From positions 3,627,001 through 3,691,000 of the forward strand of contig JBANDB010000007.1 of assembly GCA_037576215.1 (NCBI GenBank): a stretch of DNA of 64,000 bases. The letters are read 5' to 3'. This document shows positions 35,173-47,089 of this stretch, piece by piece (the first letter of the stretch is position 1; each line of letters begins with the position of its first letter). Below the pieces are notes generated by a model. That model did no database searches. It was not told where the DNA came from and saw only the letters and a list, made by a program, of their open reading frames with translations. Both the position numbers and the translations under genes were made by a program. This DNA is from Armillaria gallica (taxonomy: Eukaryota; Basidiomycota; Agaricomycetes; Agaricales; Physalacriaceae).

Positions 35173-35667
35173 TGTTACGCGCATGCCGCAGACCTCCACT
35201 TCACACTGACTTCATGCATAGGATTCATCTTGACAAACCACACTATCGGACCTCTGCGGCCTCTGGCTGTTTACCATTTACTTTACTCCATTTGATATTT
35301 CACATATTAAATCTAGAATCCAAATTCGATAGCGAATAGACCTCCGTCAGATTCCATCGGACTCTGACTCGGATTACTTACTTATATATATACTGTAGAA
35401 TTACTTGTAGATACTCAGTTTGAATATCAACTTGGTATAGCCAAAACTCTCTCTGACTCTAAGTCTAATCTTTTGCTCTCAAGTCCATGGCCTCCGCTCC
35501 GTTGGACTATCCTCTATCCAAACCTTCACTCTCCGTGGACTCCATTCCGCAATCCAATCTTAGGGCTTCAGCTCAAGGGTGACGTTGCTAATAGCTTCGC
35601 CAAGGCCCACGCACTCTGTGGACCTCCGCTCATGCGATTATCTTGACTATTTGGCACATCCCTAACA
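35173..35667 (+). repeat. Left LTR of gypsy 2
   Basis: Begins TGTTACGCGC and ends CCCTAACA (TG...CA ends with a short TGTTA/TAACA inverted terminus), 495 bp. GGAAC lies directly before it. Confidence 0.92.
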
Positions 35668-35710
35668 GTATATTCGAACTCAACCCCTTGAGTTGAATTT
35701 TTCTCCAATC

Positions 35711-37267
35711 ATGACAACTACCCATACTTATCCCCCAGAAACAGCCGAAGGCCACAAACGAAAAACGCTGATATTCTCCATGGACGATATAGCAGCATCT
35801 GCATCCAAGGAGAATCTGGAACTTTTCAGATCGGCCTCCGTCAGAGGACAACCATCTCGCAGAGAAACCTACAGCCACTCTGGTTTCACTGCCCGACAAT
35901 TCAACCATTACAATTCTCCCAGTCCATTCGGGACTCCTCCACCAGATGACCCCTCACACACCCAGAGGACTGGCATATTTGACAGATACCAGGAGGATCT
36001 GGACCCACACACCCCAGCACCTCAACCCACATCCAACGGGGGGCAACCGGCCACCGCGGAATCTGATGATGCCAGAAGCGAAACCGATACCCCTACTCAT
36101 GCTACTAACCAACGCAACCACAGTGACAAAGATGACGACTCCCAACTGGGCAGCCCAAATGGAACCGGAGGACCCGGCGGCCCTAATGGACCAGGAGGAC
36201 CAGGTGGCCCCGGTGGTCCTAGAGGTCCTGGAGGTCCCAATGGTCTCAGAGGTCTGGGCGGACCCAGCAACAACCCCCCAAATGAGCAAGACATTTTGCG
36301 GGAATTCATGAATCTGTTGTGTGGGGTCTCCACTTCGTTGAACAATCCTCAACCTAACAACATCTGCACTAAGGTCAAGGAACCTGATACTTTTGATGGC
36401 TCTGACCCATGGAAACTCAAAGCTTTCATTGTCTCCCTCCAGTTGAACTTTAATGACAGACCCACTGCATTTGCGGTGGATGCCAGTAAAGTCAACTATG
36501 CCATTTCCTTTCTCTCCGGTACTGCCCTCAACTGGTTTGAACCAGATATCCTCTGCCCAAATCCACGGAATCCACCGGCATGGCAATACTCCTATGCCGC
36601 CTTCCTTGACGAACTTCGAACAAACTTTGGCCCTTTTGATGCCATCGGAGATGCTGAGGATGCCCTTGAACATCTCTGGATGCATGACGGAGACCGAATC
36701 ATGAAGTATATGGTTCAGTTCAACCAATATGACTCTCAAATTGGCTACGGCGATAATTCCCTCTGCCATGCTTTCTACCGTGGACTTTGTACATGCATCA
36801 AGGACGACATGGCTCACCACGGAAAGCCTAACAATCTCCGCGACATGCATTTTCTAGCCCAAGAACTCGACACTCGTTATTGGACTCGGAGGACCAAAAT
36901 ATCCTGTGAAAACTGGGAAAACAAGTCCTCCAGTTCATATTCCAACAACCCTAAATCCAAGGGTTCCAGTTCCAACCCCAGCTCTTCGACTTCCAGATCG
37001 GCTCCGAAGTCTTCCAATTCCAATTCCTCGGGATCTGCTTCCAACCCAAAGCCCTATGCTGATAAGCTAGGCAAAGATGGCTGTCTTACTCAAGAAGAAA
37101 AGGATCGCTGCCGGAAGAACAATCTCTGTATGTTCTGTGGAGGTAAGCACAAGACCGAGGATTGCAACAAACGCAAGGCCGTGGCCCCCACCAAGGGCTG
37201 TGCTGCGGAAGTTGAAGAACCTGCCCCTGCCTCTGAAGATCTGGCTCCGACGGAGCCGGAAAACTAG
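35711..37267 (+). CDS. Gag of gypsy 2
   Basis: This 518-codon frame is uninterrupted. After an N-terminal region comes a collagen-like Gly-Gly-Pro tract (about residues 153-187). The gag capsid-like domain follows ([19 protein letters not shown], then the region around ALNWF and [12 protein letters not shown]), then a Ser/Asn-rich linker and a CCHC zinc knuckle [13 protein letters not shown] near residue 476. It packages element RNA into cytoplasmic particles. The ATG at 35711 follows the LTR by 43 bp. Pol lies in the -1 frame and is open across the gag stop, so expression by -1 frameshifting is likely. In contrast to pol it contains no premature stop. Confidence 0.85.
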   Translation: MTTTHTYPPETAEGHKRKTLIFSMDDIAASASKENLELFRSASVRGQPSRRETYSHSGFTARQFNHYNSPSPFGTPPPDDPSHTQRTGIFDRYQEDLDPHTPAPQPTSNGGQPATAESDDARSETDTPTHATNQRNHSDKDDDSQLGSPNGTGGPGGPNGPGGPGGPGGPRGPGGPNGLRGLGGPSNNPPNEQDILREFMNLLCGVSTSLNNPQPNNICTKVKEPDTFDGSDPWKLKAFIVSLQLNFNDRPTAFAVDASKVNYAISFLSGTALNWFEPDILCPNPRNPPAWQYSYAAFLDELRTNFGPFDAIGDAEDALEHLWMHDGDRIMKYMVQFNQYDSQIGYGDNSLCHAFYRGLCTCIKDDMAHHGKPNNLRDMHFLAQELDTRYWTRRTKISCENWENKSSSSYSNNPKSKGSSSNPSSSTSRSAPKSSNSNSSGSASNPKPYADKLGKDGCLTQEEKDRCRKNNLCMFCGGKHKTEDCNKRKAVAPTKGCAAEVEEPAPASEDLAPTEPEN

Positions 37268-39588
37268 AGGGCAGCCCTGTATCCTCCGTGCGAGATCAGG
37301 GTTGTGTTGACTGTAATCGCACATTGGAGGTTGTAACCCTCAACGCTGCTGCTCTTTCCAATCATTCACTCACTGTATCACTCTCTTCAGAAGTCGGCTC
37401 CAGCTCGGAGCCTGACGATTCTCCAATCATTACTATCCTTCATTTTCTTGCCTTGGTTGACTCTGGTTCTAGCCATTGTTTCATTGACTCTAAATATGTT
37501 GAGGATCACAACCTTCCCACCAAACCTATTCCTCCTGTCCAACTTCGGCTCCTTGATGGCTCTGCCAGATCTCACATATCTCAATCCATTACCCTTCCAG
37601 TCCGTTTCCCTTCTGAAGACATCATCTCTATCGACTTCTATGTCACTCGTCTAGATTCATCCTGTAACATTGTTCTGGGATACAACTGGCTTTCCCGCTG
37701 CAATCCGTTGATTGACTGGGCAAAGCACAGTATTACTTTCCGTTCACCATTATCAGGTGTTTCTTCTCCTGCAAGCGCTTCCGTGGCTTCCGATGAAACT
37801 GCATCTAACCACATGGACATTCCTCATCCAACCTCAATCCCTATTCCAACCTTGGCTTCCAAGCCAACTCCGAGATCCCAACAGACTCCACCACCATATG
37901 AGCCCATTTATTCCTACCCTACCATTCCTTCCTTTTCTGCAACGGTTACCCCCAAGATATCTATCATCTCCCCGGCCGCTTTTGTTCGAGCCTGTGCTGA
38001 AGATGGAGCTCAACAATACACACTCCAACCTTCTGCACCTAGCATTAGTGGTATGGCTGGCTCCACAGCCCCGCTGGATATGACGGATGTACCAGCAGAA
38101 TATCACAACTTTGCTGATGTATTTAGTGACTCTCTCTCCGAGAAACTCCCCAAGCATAGACCATACGACCTCAAGATCAATATTGAGGAAGGAAGCTCTC
38201 CTCCGCTTGGTCCCATTTACTCCCTCTCGGAGTCTGAGCTCAAGGCTTTACGTGAGTTTATTGACGATAATCTCCATAGTGGATTCATCACACCCTCATG
38301 TTCTCCCCATGGAGCTCCAGTACTTTTTGTCAAGAAAAAGACTGGTGAACTCCATCTTTGTGTCAATTTCCATGGTTTAAACAAGATATCCAAGAAAGAT
38401 CGTTACCCCCTTCCACTCATTTCTGACCTCCTCGACTCCATGTGCTCCGCCTGCATCTACACCAAACTTGATCTTCGACATGCTTATCATCTTGTATGCA
38501 TAGCTGAAGGTGATGAATGGAAAACAGCCTTCCGGACCCGCTATGGTTCCTTTGAATGGCGTGTCATGCCTTTTGGACTCACCAATGCTCCCACGGCGTT
38601 CCAACGCTTTGTGAACGATATTTTCACTGACATGCTTGACATTTCCATAGTCATATACCTTGACGACATCCTCATTTATTCTGACAATCCTGAGGAGGAC
38701 CGGAAACATGTACGCGAGGTTCTACACAGACTAAGAGCAAACGGGCTCTACTGCAAAGGATCTAAATGTGAGTTTCACTGGGACTCTGTGGAATATCTAG
38801 GCTACATTCTATCACCGGAGGGCCTCTGCATGTCTGAAGACAAGGTCAAAGCCATTTTAGATTGGCTGGTTCCATGGAAAGTCAAGGATATTCAATCCTT
38901 CCTTGGCTTCGCCAATTTCTACCGCTGTTTTATCCACGAATACAGCGACATCATTATTCCTCTAACCCGCCTCACACGCAAAGGAACTCCATGGAAATTC
39001 GACAACAAGTGCATGGCTGCTTTCAATGAACTAAAGCAAGCCTTCACTCATGCTCCTATCCTTACCCATTGGGTCCCCGACCAGCAATTAGTTGTGGAGA
39101 CCGATGCCTCTGACTACGCTATTGCCGCTATCCTCTCTATCTACCTTGAGGATGGCAAAATCCACCCCATCACATTCCTATCCCGGAGCCTACACAATGC
39201 CGAACTCAACTATGACACCCATGATAAAGAGCTTCTAGCTATCTTTGAAGCCTTTAAATACTGGCGCCATTACCTCGAAGGCTCCGTGGACCCAATTGAC
39301 ATCATCACAGATCACAAGAATCTTGAATATTTTTCCACCATCAAGATTCTTACCCAACGGCAAGTCTGGTGGTCCGAATATCTCTCCCAATTCAACCTAG
39401 TGATCCGCTTCTGACCAGGGAAACTAGGAGGAAAACCGGATGCACTCACTAGACGATGGGATGTCTATCCAAAAGAGGGGGATAGTCAATATGCAGCAGT
39501 CAATCCTCACAATTTCCGTCCTGTATTCACTCAAGAACAACTCTCCGCTTCCCTCTGTGCTACTTTTCTTGAAGGTCCTACCCTCTGT

Positions 39589-41298
39589 TGATGAGCCTAG
39601 ACTTCTGTGGCAATGGCAACACCCAAAACTCGGTGAGAGCTTAGGCAATTAACGTAGCAACACAGCAATCAAGGCAATGTGTTTGCGAGTGGTTCGGTGC
39701 ACCTCCATGCAGTCAATTCCTCAATAACACAAGATACACTGTGACTTTAAGTCTGCGAAGTAGTACTCTTGGTCAAGGAGTACTAATAGACGTTGGCTGT
39801 AAGCCAGGAAGGATCTCGATAAACAAGATGGGATGGAATCTGGTATGACTTGAATACCGAGAAACCGCAATAGAAACTGCAAAAAATGGTCTAGAGACCA
39901 CGAAAATGGGTCTAGAAATCGTAGCAATGCTCTAGAAATCGTTGCGACGGTCTAGAAATCGTGGGTGAGGACGATTAATCATGTGGAAGGACTGGTAATC
40001 GTAGCAATGCTCTAGAAATTGTAGCAACGGTCGAGAAAATGTGGGGAGGGACTGGAAAATGTGGGGAGGGACTAGAAAACGTTGCGATGCTCTAGTAATT
40101 GTGGCAATGGACTAGAAGACGTCGAAATAGCCTAGTAAACGTGGCTTGGGGTGTACCTAATATTGTGAGTCGAAACAATAGCAATAAACGTACGGAGACT
40201 GCAAGAAACTGGTAGAAATCGTAGCAACTGAGGTGCTGAGTGGGGTGCTGTGGCAATAGATGCACGGCAACTCCGAACAATGATAAAGATGAGGGTGATC
40301 CTATGGAGCTGAACTGGGCCTACACGGAGGCAATACTGAACTGTGCGATGAAAATGATGGCGATGTAGAAGGTGAAAGCGATGAAACAATCCTATGTGGT
40401 GAAAGTGAAGTGATGTTGTGGCATTAAAAGACAAAAGCAAGTTATTGATGCAAGATTTCGTGTATTGGTGCAACCAACAATGTTTAAAGAGTAAAGCAAG
40501 CGGTGGGGAATAACTTGGAGTAACCGTAGCTGACTGGTAATGCTGTAGCCTCATCAACTGGGTAAGAACTAGCTCTAAAAATGCGGTTTCTACCTAGTTT
40601 TTATACTACAAGTACGATTTTATAAATAGAATATTCTTCGGAGCCTTAGTAAGGCTGTAAGTCCTTGGCTTTTGTAATAGCCATAGTAAACATATGGTAT
40701 TTGTGGTTCTAAAGTAACAGCAAGTCCTCGACGTTGCTGTGTATGGGTGTGAACCGTGTGGTTTTATTGAGCAATGAGCGGATCATGAGGTGCTGTGTAG
40801 CTGCGGATTATTGAGCTGCAGTTGCTGTGCTGAGGTGTATGCATGGGGCAACGATAATTTGAAGTCTTGGCACTGTAACAGCCTTAGTAAACGTGGTCTA
40901 TAGTTGCTGTAGCTGTAATTATCATAGCTGGGAGGGTACTCGTGTCAATCACGTCATTTCATTAAATGATTGATGGGCACATCAACCAGATGCTTCTGAG
41001 TGATGTAGCAACTCCATTTTAGGATGATTGTTGATCAAAGGTGCCTTGCCGTGATGGGATACGGTAATTGTGATGCAAGGCGAGCTGGGAAGGATAATGG
41101 AGTGTGTGAGGAGTGGATGTCACGGTTTTAGGACTGGATCTGAATGTTTGTGGCTTATACTGCAAAAATCCGTGGTATTATCGAGTGTTGGCAGTATTAT
41201 GGAGTATGTGGGGATTATAATGGCATCATTTCAAAGGTATTGGGTGATGAATGGATAAATCCACGAATTCTGAGTGTACAGAGCCTGGAGGCTCATCA
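39589..41298 (-). mobile_element. TGATGAGCCT element, copy A (1710 bp, reverse)
   Basis: Bounded by TGATGAGCCT and its exact inverse AGGCTCATCA and homologous along its length, in reverse, to copies B and C. The flanking 4 bp are CTGT (39585-39588) and CCAT (41299-41302), related by two transitions. It splits pol of gypsy 2 between the RNase H linker and the integrase. No coding capacity was found. A TATAAAA-like motif with TAGTTTTTATAC lies at about 40594-40605 on the reverse strand. This copy alone contains a roughly 20-bp minisatellite (39885-40145). Confidence 0.8.
39885..40145. repeat. Degenerate 20-bp minisatellite in copy A
   Basis: About 13 imperfect units of 19-23 bp built on TCTAGAAATCGTAGCAATGC. 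The corresponding parts of copies B and C lack it, so it expanded after copy A inserted or in its parent. Confidence 0.75.
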
Positions 41299-44007
41299 CC
41301 ATGCTAGCACTATAATGGACATCGACAAGCTCCATTCAGACATCAAGCAAGCACAACTATTCGACTCTGCGGCCTCCAAAGGTTTCTGACAGGCCAAATC
41401 CTCCACTCCTACTTCCCCCTCTCGGTGGTCCGTAGATGAATCAGACATCCTCCGTCTCGATAATCACATCTATGTCCTGGACTCTGAGGATCTCCATCTC
41501 CATGTCCTACAGAATAATCACAATCACATCCTGGCAGGTCATTTTGGCCAAAATTGGACCTTGGAATTAGTCCAACGGAGCTACACCTGGCCACAGATGT
41601 GTGAATATGTTCGCGACTACGTCAAATGTTGTATGGTTTGCGGTCACAACAAGACACCTAGACATCGTCCTTATGGTTTGCTTAAACCCTTGCCGGTTCC
41701 AGAATGTCCATGGGATTCCATTTCAATGGATTTCATTGAACAGTTACCAGACTCCAACGGATTCACCGCTATCCTTGTGGTAATCGACTGTGCAAGCAAA
41801 CAAGTCATCTTTATCCCTACACACGACACCATTAATTCTGAAGAACTCGCCCGGTTATTCGTCATTCATGTTTTCTCCAAGCATGGCATTCCTAACCACA
41901 TCACCTCTGACCGCAGCTCTGAGTTTGTCTCCCAATTCACGCGCACCCTTGCTAAAGCCCTTGACATGGAACTCCACTTCACTTCCGGATATCATCCGGA
42001 GGCCGATGGACAAACGGAATGTGCAAATCAAACCTTGGAACAGTATATCTGCATTTATTGTTCTTATCAACAGGACAACTGGGATTTACTACTACCCATT
42101 GCTGAATTTGCATACAACAATGCTCCGAATGCTTCCACCAGAATCTCTCCATTCTTCGCCAACAAAGGCTACCATCCTAATATCACTGTTCATCCTGAAT
42201 GTGATATCACCTCCACTCGGGCCCACGATTTTGTAGTCAATCTAGATGAACTACACCAATTCTTATGCAATGAAATCACCCAGGCACAGTCTCGCTACAA
42301 GATCCAAGCAGACAAGCATCGGAATCCGGCTCCTCCATTCAAAGTAGGTGACAAAGTCTTCCTTAGTTCCAAGCATATCAAGACTACTTGTCCTACTGTG
42401 AAATTCGCAGAGAAATTCTTTGGCCCATTCGAAATCATATCACAACCCAGCTCCCATTCCTTCACCCTCAAACTTCTGCCAGACCTCCATGCCATTCACC
42501 CTGTCTTTCATGTATCACAACTGGAACCAGTAGAAGAAAACACCATCCCTAATCGCACTCAACCTCCCCGCCTCTGGTGGAAGTCAATGGTGAAGAGCAG
42601 TATGAAATAGCTCAGATCCTAGACTCCAAGATCGACCGCCGGTTCCGGTGTCCTCTCCTCTACAGGATCCAATGGTTAGGCTATGAAGGTACTGATGAAG
42701 AATTTGCTTGGTTACCAGCCACCGAGTTCTCCGCCGACAATTTTATTGAAGATTTCCACTGCTGCTACCAAGACAAACCCGGCCCATTAGCCAAAGTCAA
42801 CATCCAAAAATCCACTGTCTAACTTCCTCTCTCACCTGTAACATTATCGGTTTCCATCGGCTCTGCCCATTCCTATTTCAAATCGAATCCACAAAAACTA
42901 TTGCAAATTCATTTCCTAATCAGGAACAGATCCCATCTGCGCCGATCTCACTCACTTTCTATTTCTCCTAACTTCAATTCCAAAAAAATATTTTAATGCA
43001 CAAGGTCCCGGTAATCTACAGCACTATCAAGAAAGTACAAAAAATATGTGACAAGTTCAAGAGGCTTCAGCACCGGACGGACCCACCATATTTACATCCT
43101 CCCCTTCCTCTAACTCCACTCCCCCTGTACCAAAATCGACTCCAAATCCTCATACATTTTGCCATCACTCTCCTCAATACCTCTCTCCTGGTTATACGCC
43201 CTCCTCCTCGCTGTCGGAGCTCCTTCTCTGCCTCCTCCTCCGGATCCTCGTCAGGCATGGGCATCTTGATCAAGGCATCCAATTCCGGAATGCTGATGGA
43301 GTCCATGCCTGGTACCATGTCATCCCTCACTTCTTCCTCCAAGTCCAACGGTTCATCGGAGTCCTCCACCCGATAACCTTTCTGACCCTTTAACAGCCGT
43401 TTCCACAGCTGCCACTCCTTTTGGCATTCGTGCGCATTATAAAATTCCTGACGGGCTTGCAGGAACTTGTTACGAGTCAGCATCTGCTCGTGCAAACCGG
43501 AGACTCCAATGGTGCCGACCCAGAAGGACTTGTTCAGAATTTCATACAGATCTTCCATTCCGAGCAGAGTGTCCTTGGCCAATGACTCTAATCCCTTGAC
43601 CTTGATTACTGCTATATCCCTATCCAAGTGTTGCGTCACCATCTTTCAGAGTACTTCGCTATAAATACCGCCAGTTTTTCGGAGCTCCATTTGCGATGCC
43701 TCAAACTCCGCCATCATTGACTTGGAAGGGAGGTTGTCCGGATACTTGATGTCACAGTCAGGATCGTAATCGTCCACTAAGTCCTCCATGCACTCCGCAA
43801 GGTTGTCAACCTTACTCTCCAAACGCACCATTCTTGAGGAAATGTCCTGGAGCAACTCCATTATGCTAGTAGACTCTGCGGAACCGCTGTCGTCACTGCC
43901 CTTGTTAAATGAACACCACGCCTTCTTGACATGGCACCGCTGGCAAGTATGGAGGCTGCCACGGAGGAAACATGTGGCCTTGTCAGCCCGACACTTGCCA
44001 CAACGTG

Positions 44008-44060
44008 CTACAAGATTTTCAAGTCAATTAACAGAGCAGAGATCCAATGGAGTTACGCAC
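44008..44060 (-). other. Intron in the antisense accessory gene
   Basis: The donor GTGCGTAACT and acceptor TCTTGTAG, 53 bp, join CAG-G to CA-CGT so that the Cys cluster stays in frame. A spliced intron shows that the gene was meant to be transcribed from the strand opposite to the genomic RNA. Confidence 0.65.
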
Positions 44061-44438
44061 CCTGCCCAGAGAAAACCTTGTCTTCAGCCTGAGGAACAGG
44101 CTCTGTCTTCAAGCGCTTAGGGGTCGACAGCCCCGCTGATGCTCCCCCTGCCTCCTTGTCACTATCTTCCACCATACTTGCAGATCGTACCTTGCGTTTA
44201 CAGGGCTCTGGGGCATCTGCCTTTTTCTTTCCTTCAGTAATTTTCCACCTCCTCCTCAACTCAGCCATTGCGACCATCTTCAGATCTGCCGAATCTGCCT
44301 CAGAATCTCCGTCACTCGCCAACGGAGCACCTGCAGCCTGTAATGCCACCTCATTAGCCTCATCCTCTTTTTCCTTCTCCTTTTCCTTCTCCTCATCCTC
44401 CTTCGCCTTCAAGTCAGCAAGCCGCTTACGCTCCGCGG

Positions 44439-46071
44439 TGATGAGCCTCCAGGCTCTGTACGCTCAGAATTCGCGGATTTTGCCTGCTAATTAACGCTAT
44501 TGTCCCTTCAATGGCCTTTCAGCAAACCAATAATTGCACACACATTGATACAACTTTCATCCTACGGCAACCACTCCTTATGCGCTTTGTTATCCATCCC
44601 ACCTGGCCACGCATCATAATTGCCGTACTTCATCATGGCAAGGCACCTTCGATCGACAATCATCCCAATACGGAATTGACGCATCACTCAGAAGCACCTA
44701 GTTGATGCGCTCATTGATCACTTAATGAAAATGATGTGATTGACGCGAGTACCCTCCCAGCTACAGCAATAGCAGCTATGGCAACTACAGACCGTGTTTA
44801 CTAAGGCTGTTACTTCGCCAAGGCTTCAAGAAAACGTTGCCCCACGCGTACTCCTCAGCACAACAACTATTGCTCAAGTAATCCGCAGCTAAACAGCACC
44901 TAACGATCCGTGCATCGCTCAGCAAAACCATACGGTTCGCATCCATACGCGGCAACGTCGACGAGTTGCTGTTACTTTAGAAGACCAAGGACCATATGTT
45001 TCCTATGACTTTTTACAAAGCTAAGACCTTACAGCCTTACTAAGTCTCGCATATTTACTCTATTTATAAATTTGTACTTTTAGTATAAAAACTAGCTAGA
45101 AAACGTAGTTACAGAGCAGTTCATCTCCAGTTGACCCCAGACTACGTCAATTATCGTCACGCTCTAGTCTATTGCCAGTAAACAACGTTTATTCACCGTT
45201 CTACGGCAATATATCGTTTGCACCAGCATATTCTTGATTGCATGTCGACTCTTGAAACTCACCAGAGTTATTCCACGGTTTTTAACTGTGAAGAGTCCTT
45301 CGCTACGCGCTCTTTGCTCTTAACACTATTGGTGCACACTCATACTGTGCCAATACGTGATCGCCGCGCCATACCTCGCCCCCGTTATCTTTTATAGGCT
45401 GTCATCGTTTCACTTTCGCACCATTGGAGTTTTTACAGTTTCACTTTCGCCATCGTTATCATCGCCCACTTGGGTAGTCTCAGAGCAGACTTAGGATCAG
45501 TTTCAGCCAGTTTTCGTATAGTATCAGTCCCTCGAGTGGACTTGAAGGTTAGTTTGACATAGGATAGGATCGTTTCAGTACCAGACAAGTTTTGACATCG
45601 ACTCAGCACCCTCGCATCGTATAGGACCAGTATCGCCACCAGTTTTCGTAGTTCCACGTTTTCTCTCGCCAGTCCACCCTCAGCATCTCGTTCCATGTTT
45701 ATTTCGCCATTCGCAGTCCCCACGCCATTTTCTCATCGCCTCACTCACCCATAGACTATTGTCGACCTCTCACAGCACGTTTTCTCATACGGATTCGTGG
45801 TATTCACGTCATACCCGTTTTCGTTCCCTCTCATTTCGAGAGATCCCTACCGGCTTGAAGCCATAGCATTTAGTACTCGACTACCAAGCAGTACTACTTC
45901 GCAGACTTAAAGTCGCAGTGTATTCTTGTGTATAGAGGAATTGTTCTACTGCACGGAGGTGCCCCGAACCACTCGCACACACGATCGCCTTGATTGCCGT
46001 GCCACTACGTTAATTAACCAATCTCATTCTGAGTTGGTGTTGCCGTTGCCACGGAAGTCTTAGGCCCATCA
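44439..46071 (+). mobile_element. TGATGAGCCT element, copy B (1633 bp)
   Basis: Starts TGATGAGCCT and ends AGGCCCATCA (one mismatch), with an exact 4-bp duplication GCGG at 44435-44438 and 46072-46075. It interrupts the coiled-coil part of the antisense gene; removing it with one GCGG restores the frame. It contains a TATAAAAACTAG motif at about 45084-45096. No ORF with recognisable domains. The TG...CA ends, the TATA motif and the absence of coding sequence fit a large solo LTR; the 10-bp inverted ends also fit a TIR element. Confidence 0.85.
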
Positions 46072-46570
46072 GCGGCCCCCTCCTGTTCCTTCAACTCCCT
46101 CGTGATCCTCTCATCCTCTAGTCTCTTCTCCTCTGCTTTCCTCTCAGCCTCCAGTTTTTCTTGCCTTAGAAGCTCCACCTTCAGTTGATGAACTTCTTTC
46201 TCCTTCCTCAACCTTTCCACGCGGACCTCCTTTGCTTTTGCCGTTTTCCATTCCTCGTGTTTATTAATGGCCTCGTCATACTTCTCTGCCACGGTACTCC
46301 GTTCAATCGATAAAGCCTCGTATTCTTCAAAAGTGAGCGAAGGAGGCATCGGGGCTGACTCGTAGGGCTCGGGGGTGACAGAATCGCAGTATTCAATGGG
46401 CGCAGGCATTTCAGACGATGAAGGAAGAGTTATTGAAGAAAAGCGAAGATGGTAAAAGTACGAGGTTAAGTTGCAAAATTCCCATGATCAAAATTCCATG
46501 CACACTTAACAATATTGATCAGCCATCGGGATCAGCGCTCTTGAGGGCAAGAACACTAAGGGGGGGATAC

Positions 46571-47089
46571 TGTTACGCGCATGCCGTGGACCTCCACTTC
46601 ACACTGACTTCACGCATAGGATTCATCTTGACAAACCACACTATTGGACCTCCGCGGCCTCCGGCCATTTACCATTTACTTTACTCCATTTGATATTTCA
46701 TTTCCATTTCATTTTACTATTTCACATATTAAATCTAGAATCCGAATTCAGTAGTGAATAGACCTCTGTCGGATTCCATCGGACTCTGACTCGGATTACT
46801 TACTTATATATATACTGTAGAACTACTTGTAGATACTCAGTTTGAATATCAACTTGGTATAGCCAAAACTCTCTCTGACTCTAAGTCTAATCTTTCGCTC
46901 TCAAGTCCATGGCCTCCGCTCCGTTGGATTATCCTCTATCCAAACCTTTGCTCTCCGTGGACTCCGCTCCGCAATCCAATCTTAGGGCTTTGGCTCAAGG
47001 GTGACATTGCTAATAGCTTCGCCAAGGCCCACGCACTCCGCGGACCTCCACTCATGCAATTATCTTGACTATTTGGCACGTCTCTAACA
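46571..47089 (+). repeat. Right LTR of gypsy 2
   Basis: Begins TGTTACGCGC after the tract AAGGGGGGATAC and ends TCTCTAACA. At 519 bp it is 24 bp longer than the left LTR, because of an extra ATTTCATTTTA-type segment near 46695-46718. GGAAC follows it directly. Confidence 0.92.

Larger units (their letters stand above)
37270..42822 (+). pseudogene. Pol polyprotein of gypsy 2, interrupted by a 1.7-kb insertion
   Basis: Before the insertion: aspartic protease (ALVDSGSSHCF near 37452), reverse transcriptase (FVKKKTGELHLCVNF near 38327, IVIYLDDILIYS near 38650) and RNase H (VVETDASDYAIAAIL near 39090). TGA at 39412 stands where the motif RFRPGKLGGKPDALTRR expects Arg. The frame then runs to 39588, where a TGATGAGCCT element is inserted. 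It resumes at 41299 with the integrase HHCC (HILAGHFGQN and CCMVCGHNK), the DDE core (SMDFIEQLPDS, HITSDRSSEFVS, E in ECANQTLEQYI) and, after a frameshift near 42565, a chromodomain (YRIQWLGYEGTDEE near 42660). A further TGA lies at 41387. It was probably a working polyprotein before decay. Confidence 0.85.
43067..46409 (-). pseudogene. Antisense accessory gene of gypsy 2 with Zn(II)2Cys6-spaced cluster
   Basis: Minus strand, within the element but opposite to gag-pol. Parts: 46409-46072, then (after removing copy B) 44434-44061, a 53-bp GT/AG intron (44060-44008), and 44007-43067. Together these are 1653 nt, 550 codons, broken only by TGA at 43648-43646. The N-terminal half is a long charged coiled coil rich in Glu/Lys/Arg. 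After a basic region (CKRKVRSAS, TPKRLKTE) comes C-X2-C-X6-C-X8-C-X2-C-X6-C (44002-43913), exactly the spacing of the fungal binuclear Zn cluster. A heptad-like segment (MELLQDISSRMVRLESKVDNL) follows, then an acidic C-terminal domain. This is the layout of a DNA-binding transcription factor, but the function is inferred. It could instead be a captured host gene or a retroelement-specific protein. Confidence 0.65.
35173..47089 (+). mobile_element. Gypsy-type LTR retrotransposon 2 (11.9 kb with two nested insertions)
   Basis: Bounded by LTRs 35173-35667 and 46571-47089 and by GGAAC at 35168-35172 and 47090-47094. Internal parts: gag (35711-37267), pol (37270-42822, interrupted), a non-coding stretch, then an antisense accessory gene (46409-43067). 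A polypurine tract (46558-46570) precedes the right LTR. Two members of the 1.6-1.7 kb TGATGAGCCT family were inserted into it later (39589-41298 in pol, 44439-46071 in the antisense gene). Removing both leaves an element of about 8.6 kb. Confidence 0.9.

Noticed and set aside
36170..36280. Collagen-type Gly-Gly-Pro tract as a separate structural protein
   Set aside because: It is an in-frame low-complexity part of gag of gypsy 2.
39885..40145. CRISPR-like array
   Set aside because: Units are contiguous and degenerate with no unique spacers, and the context is eukaryotic.
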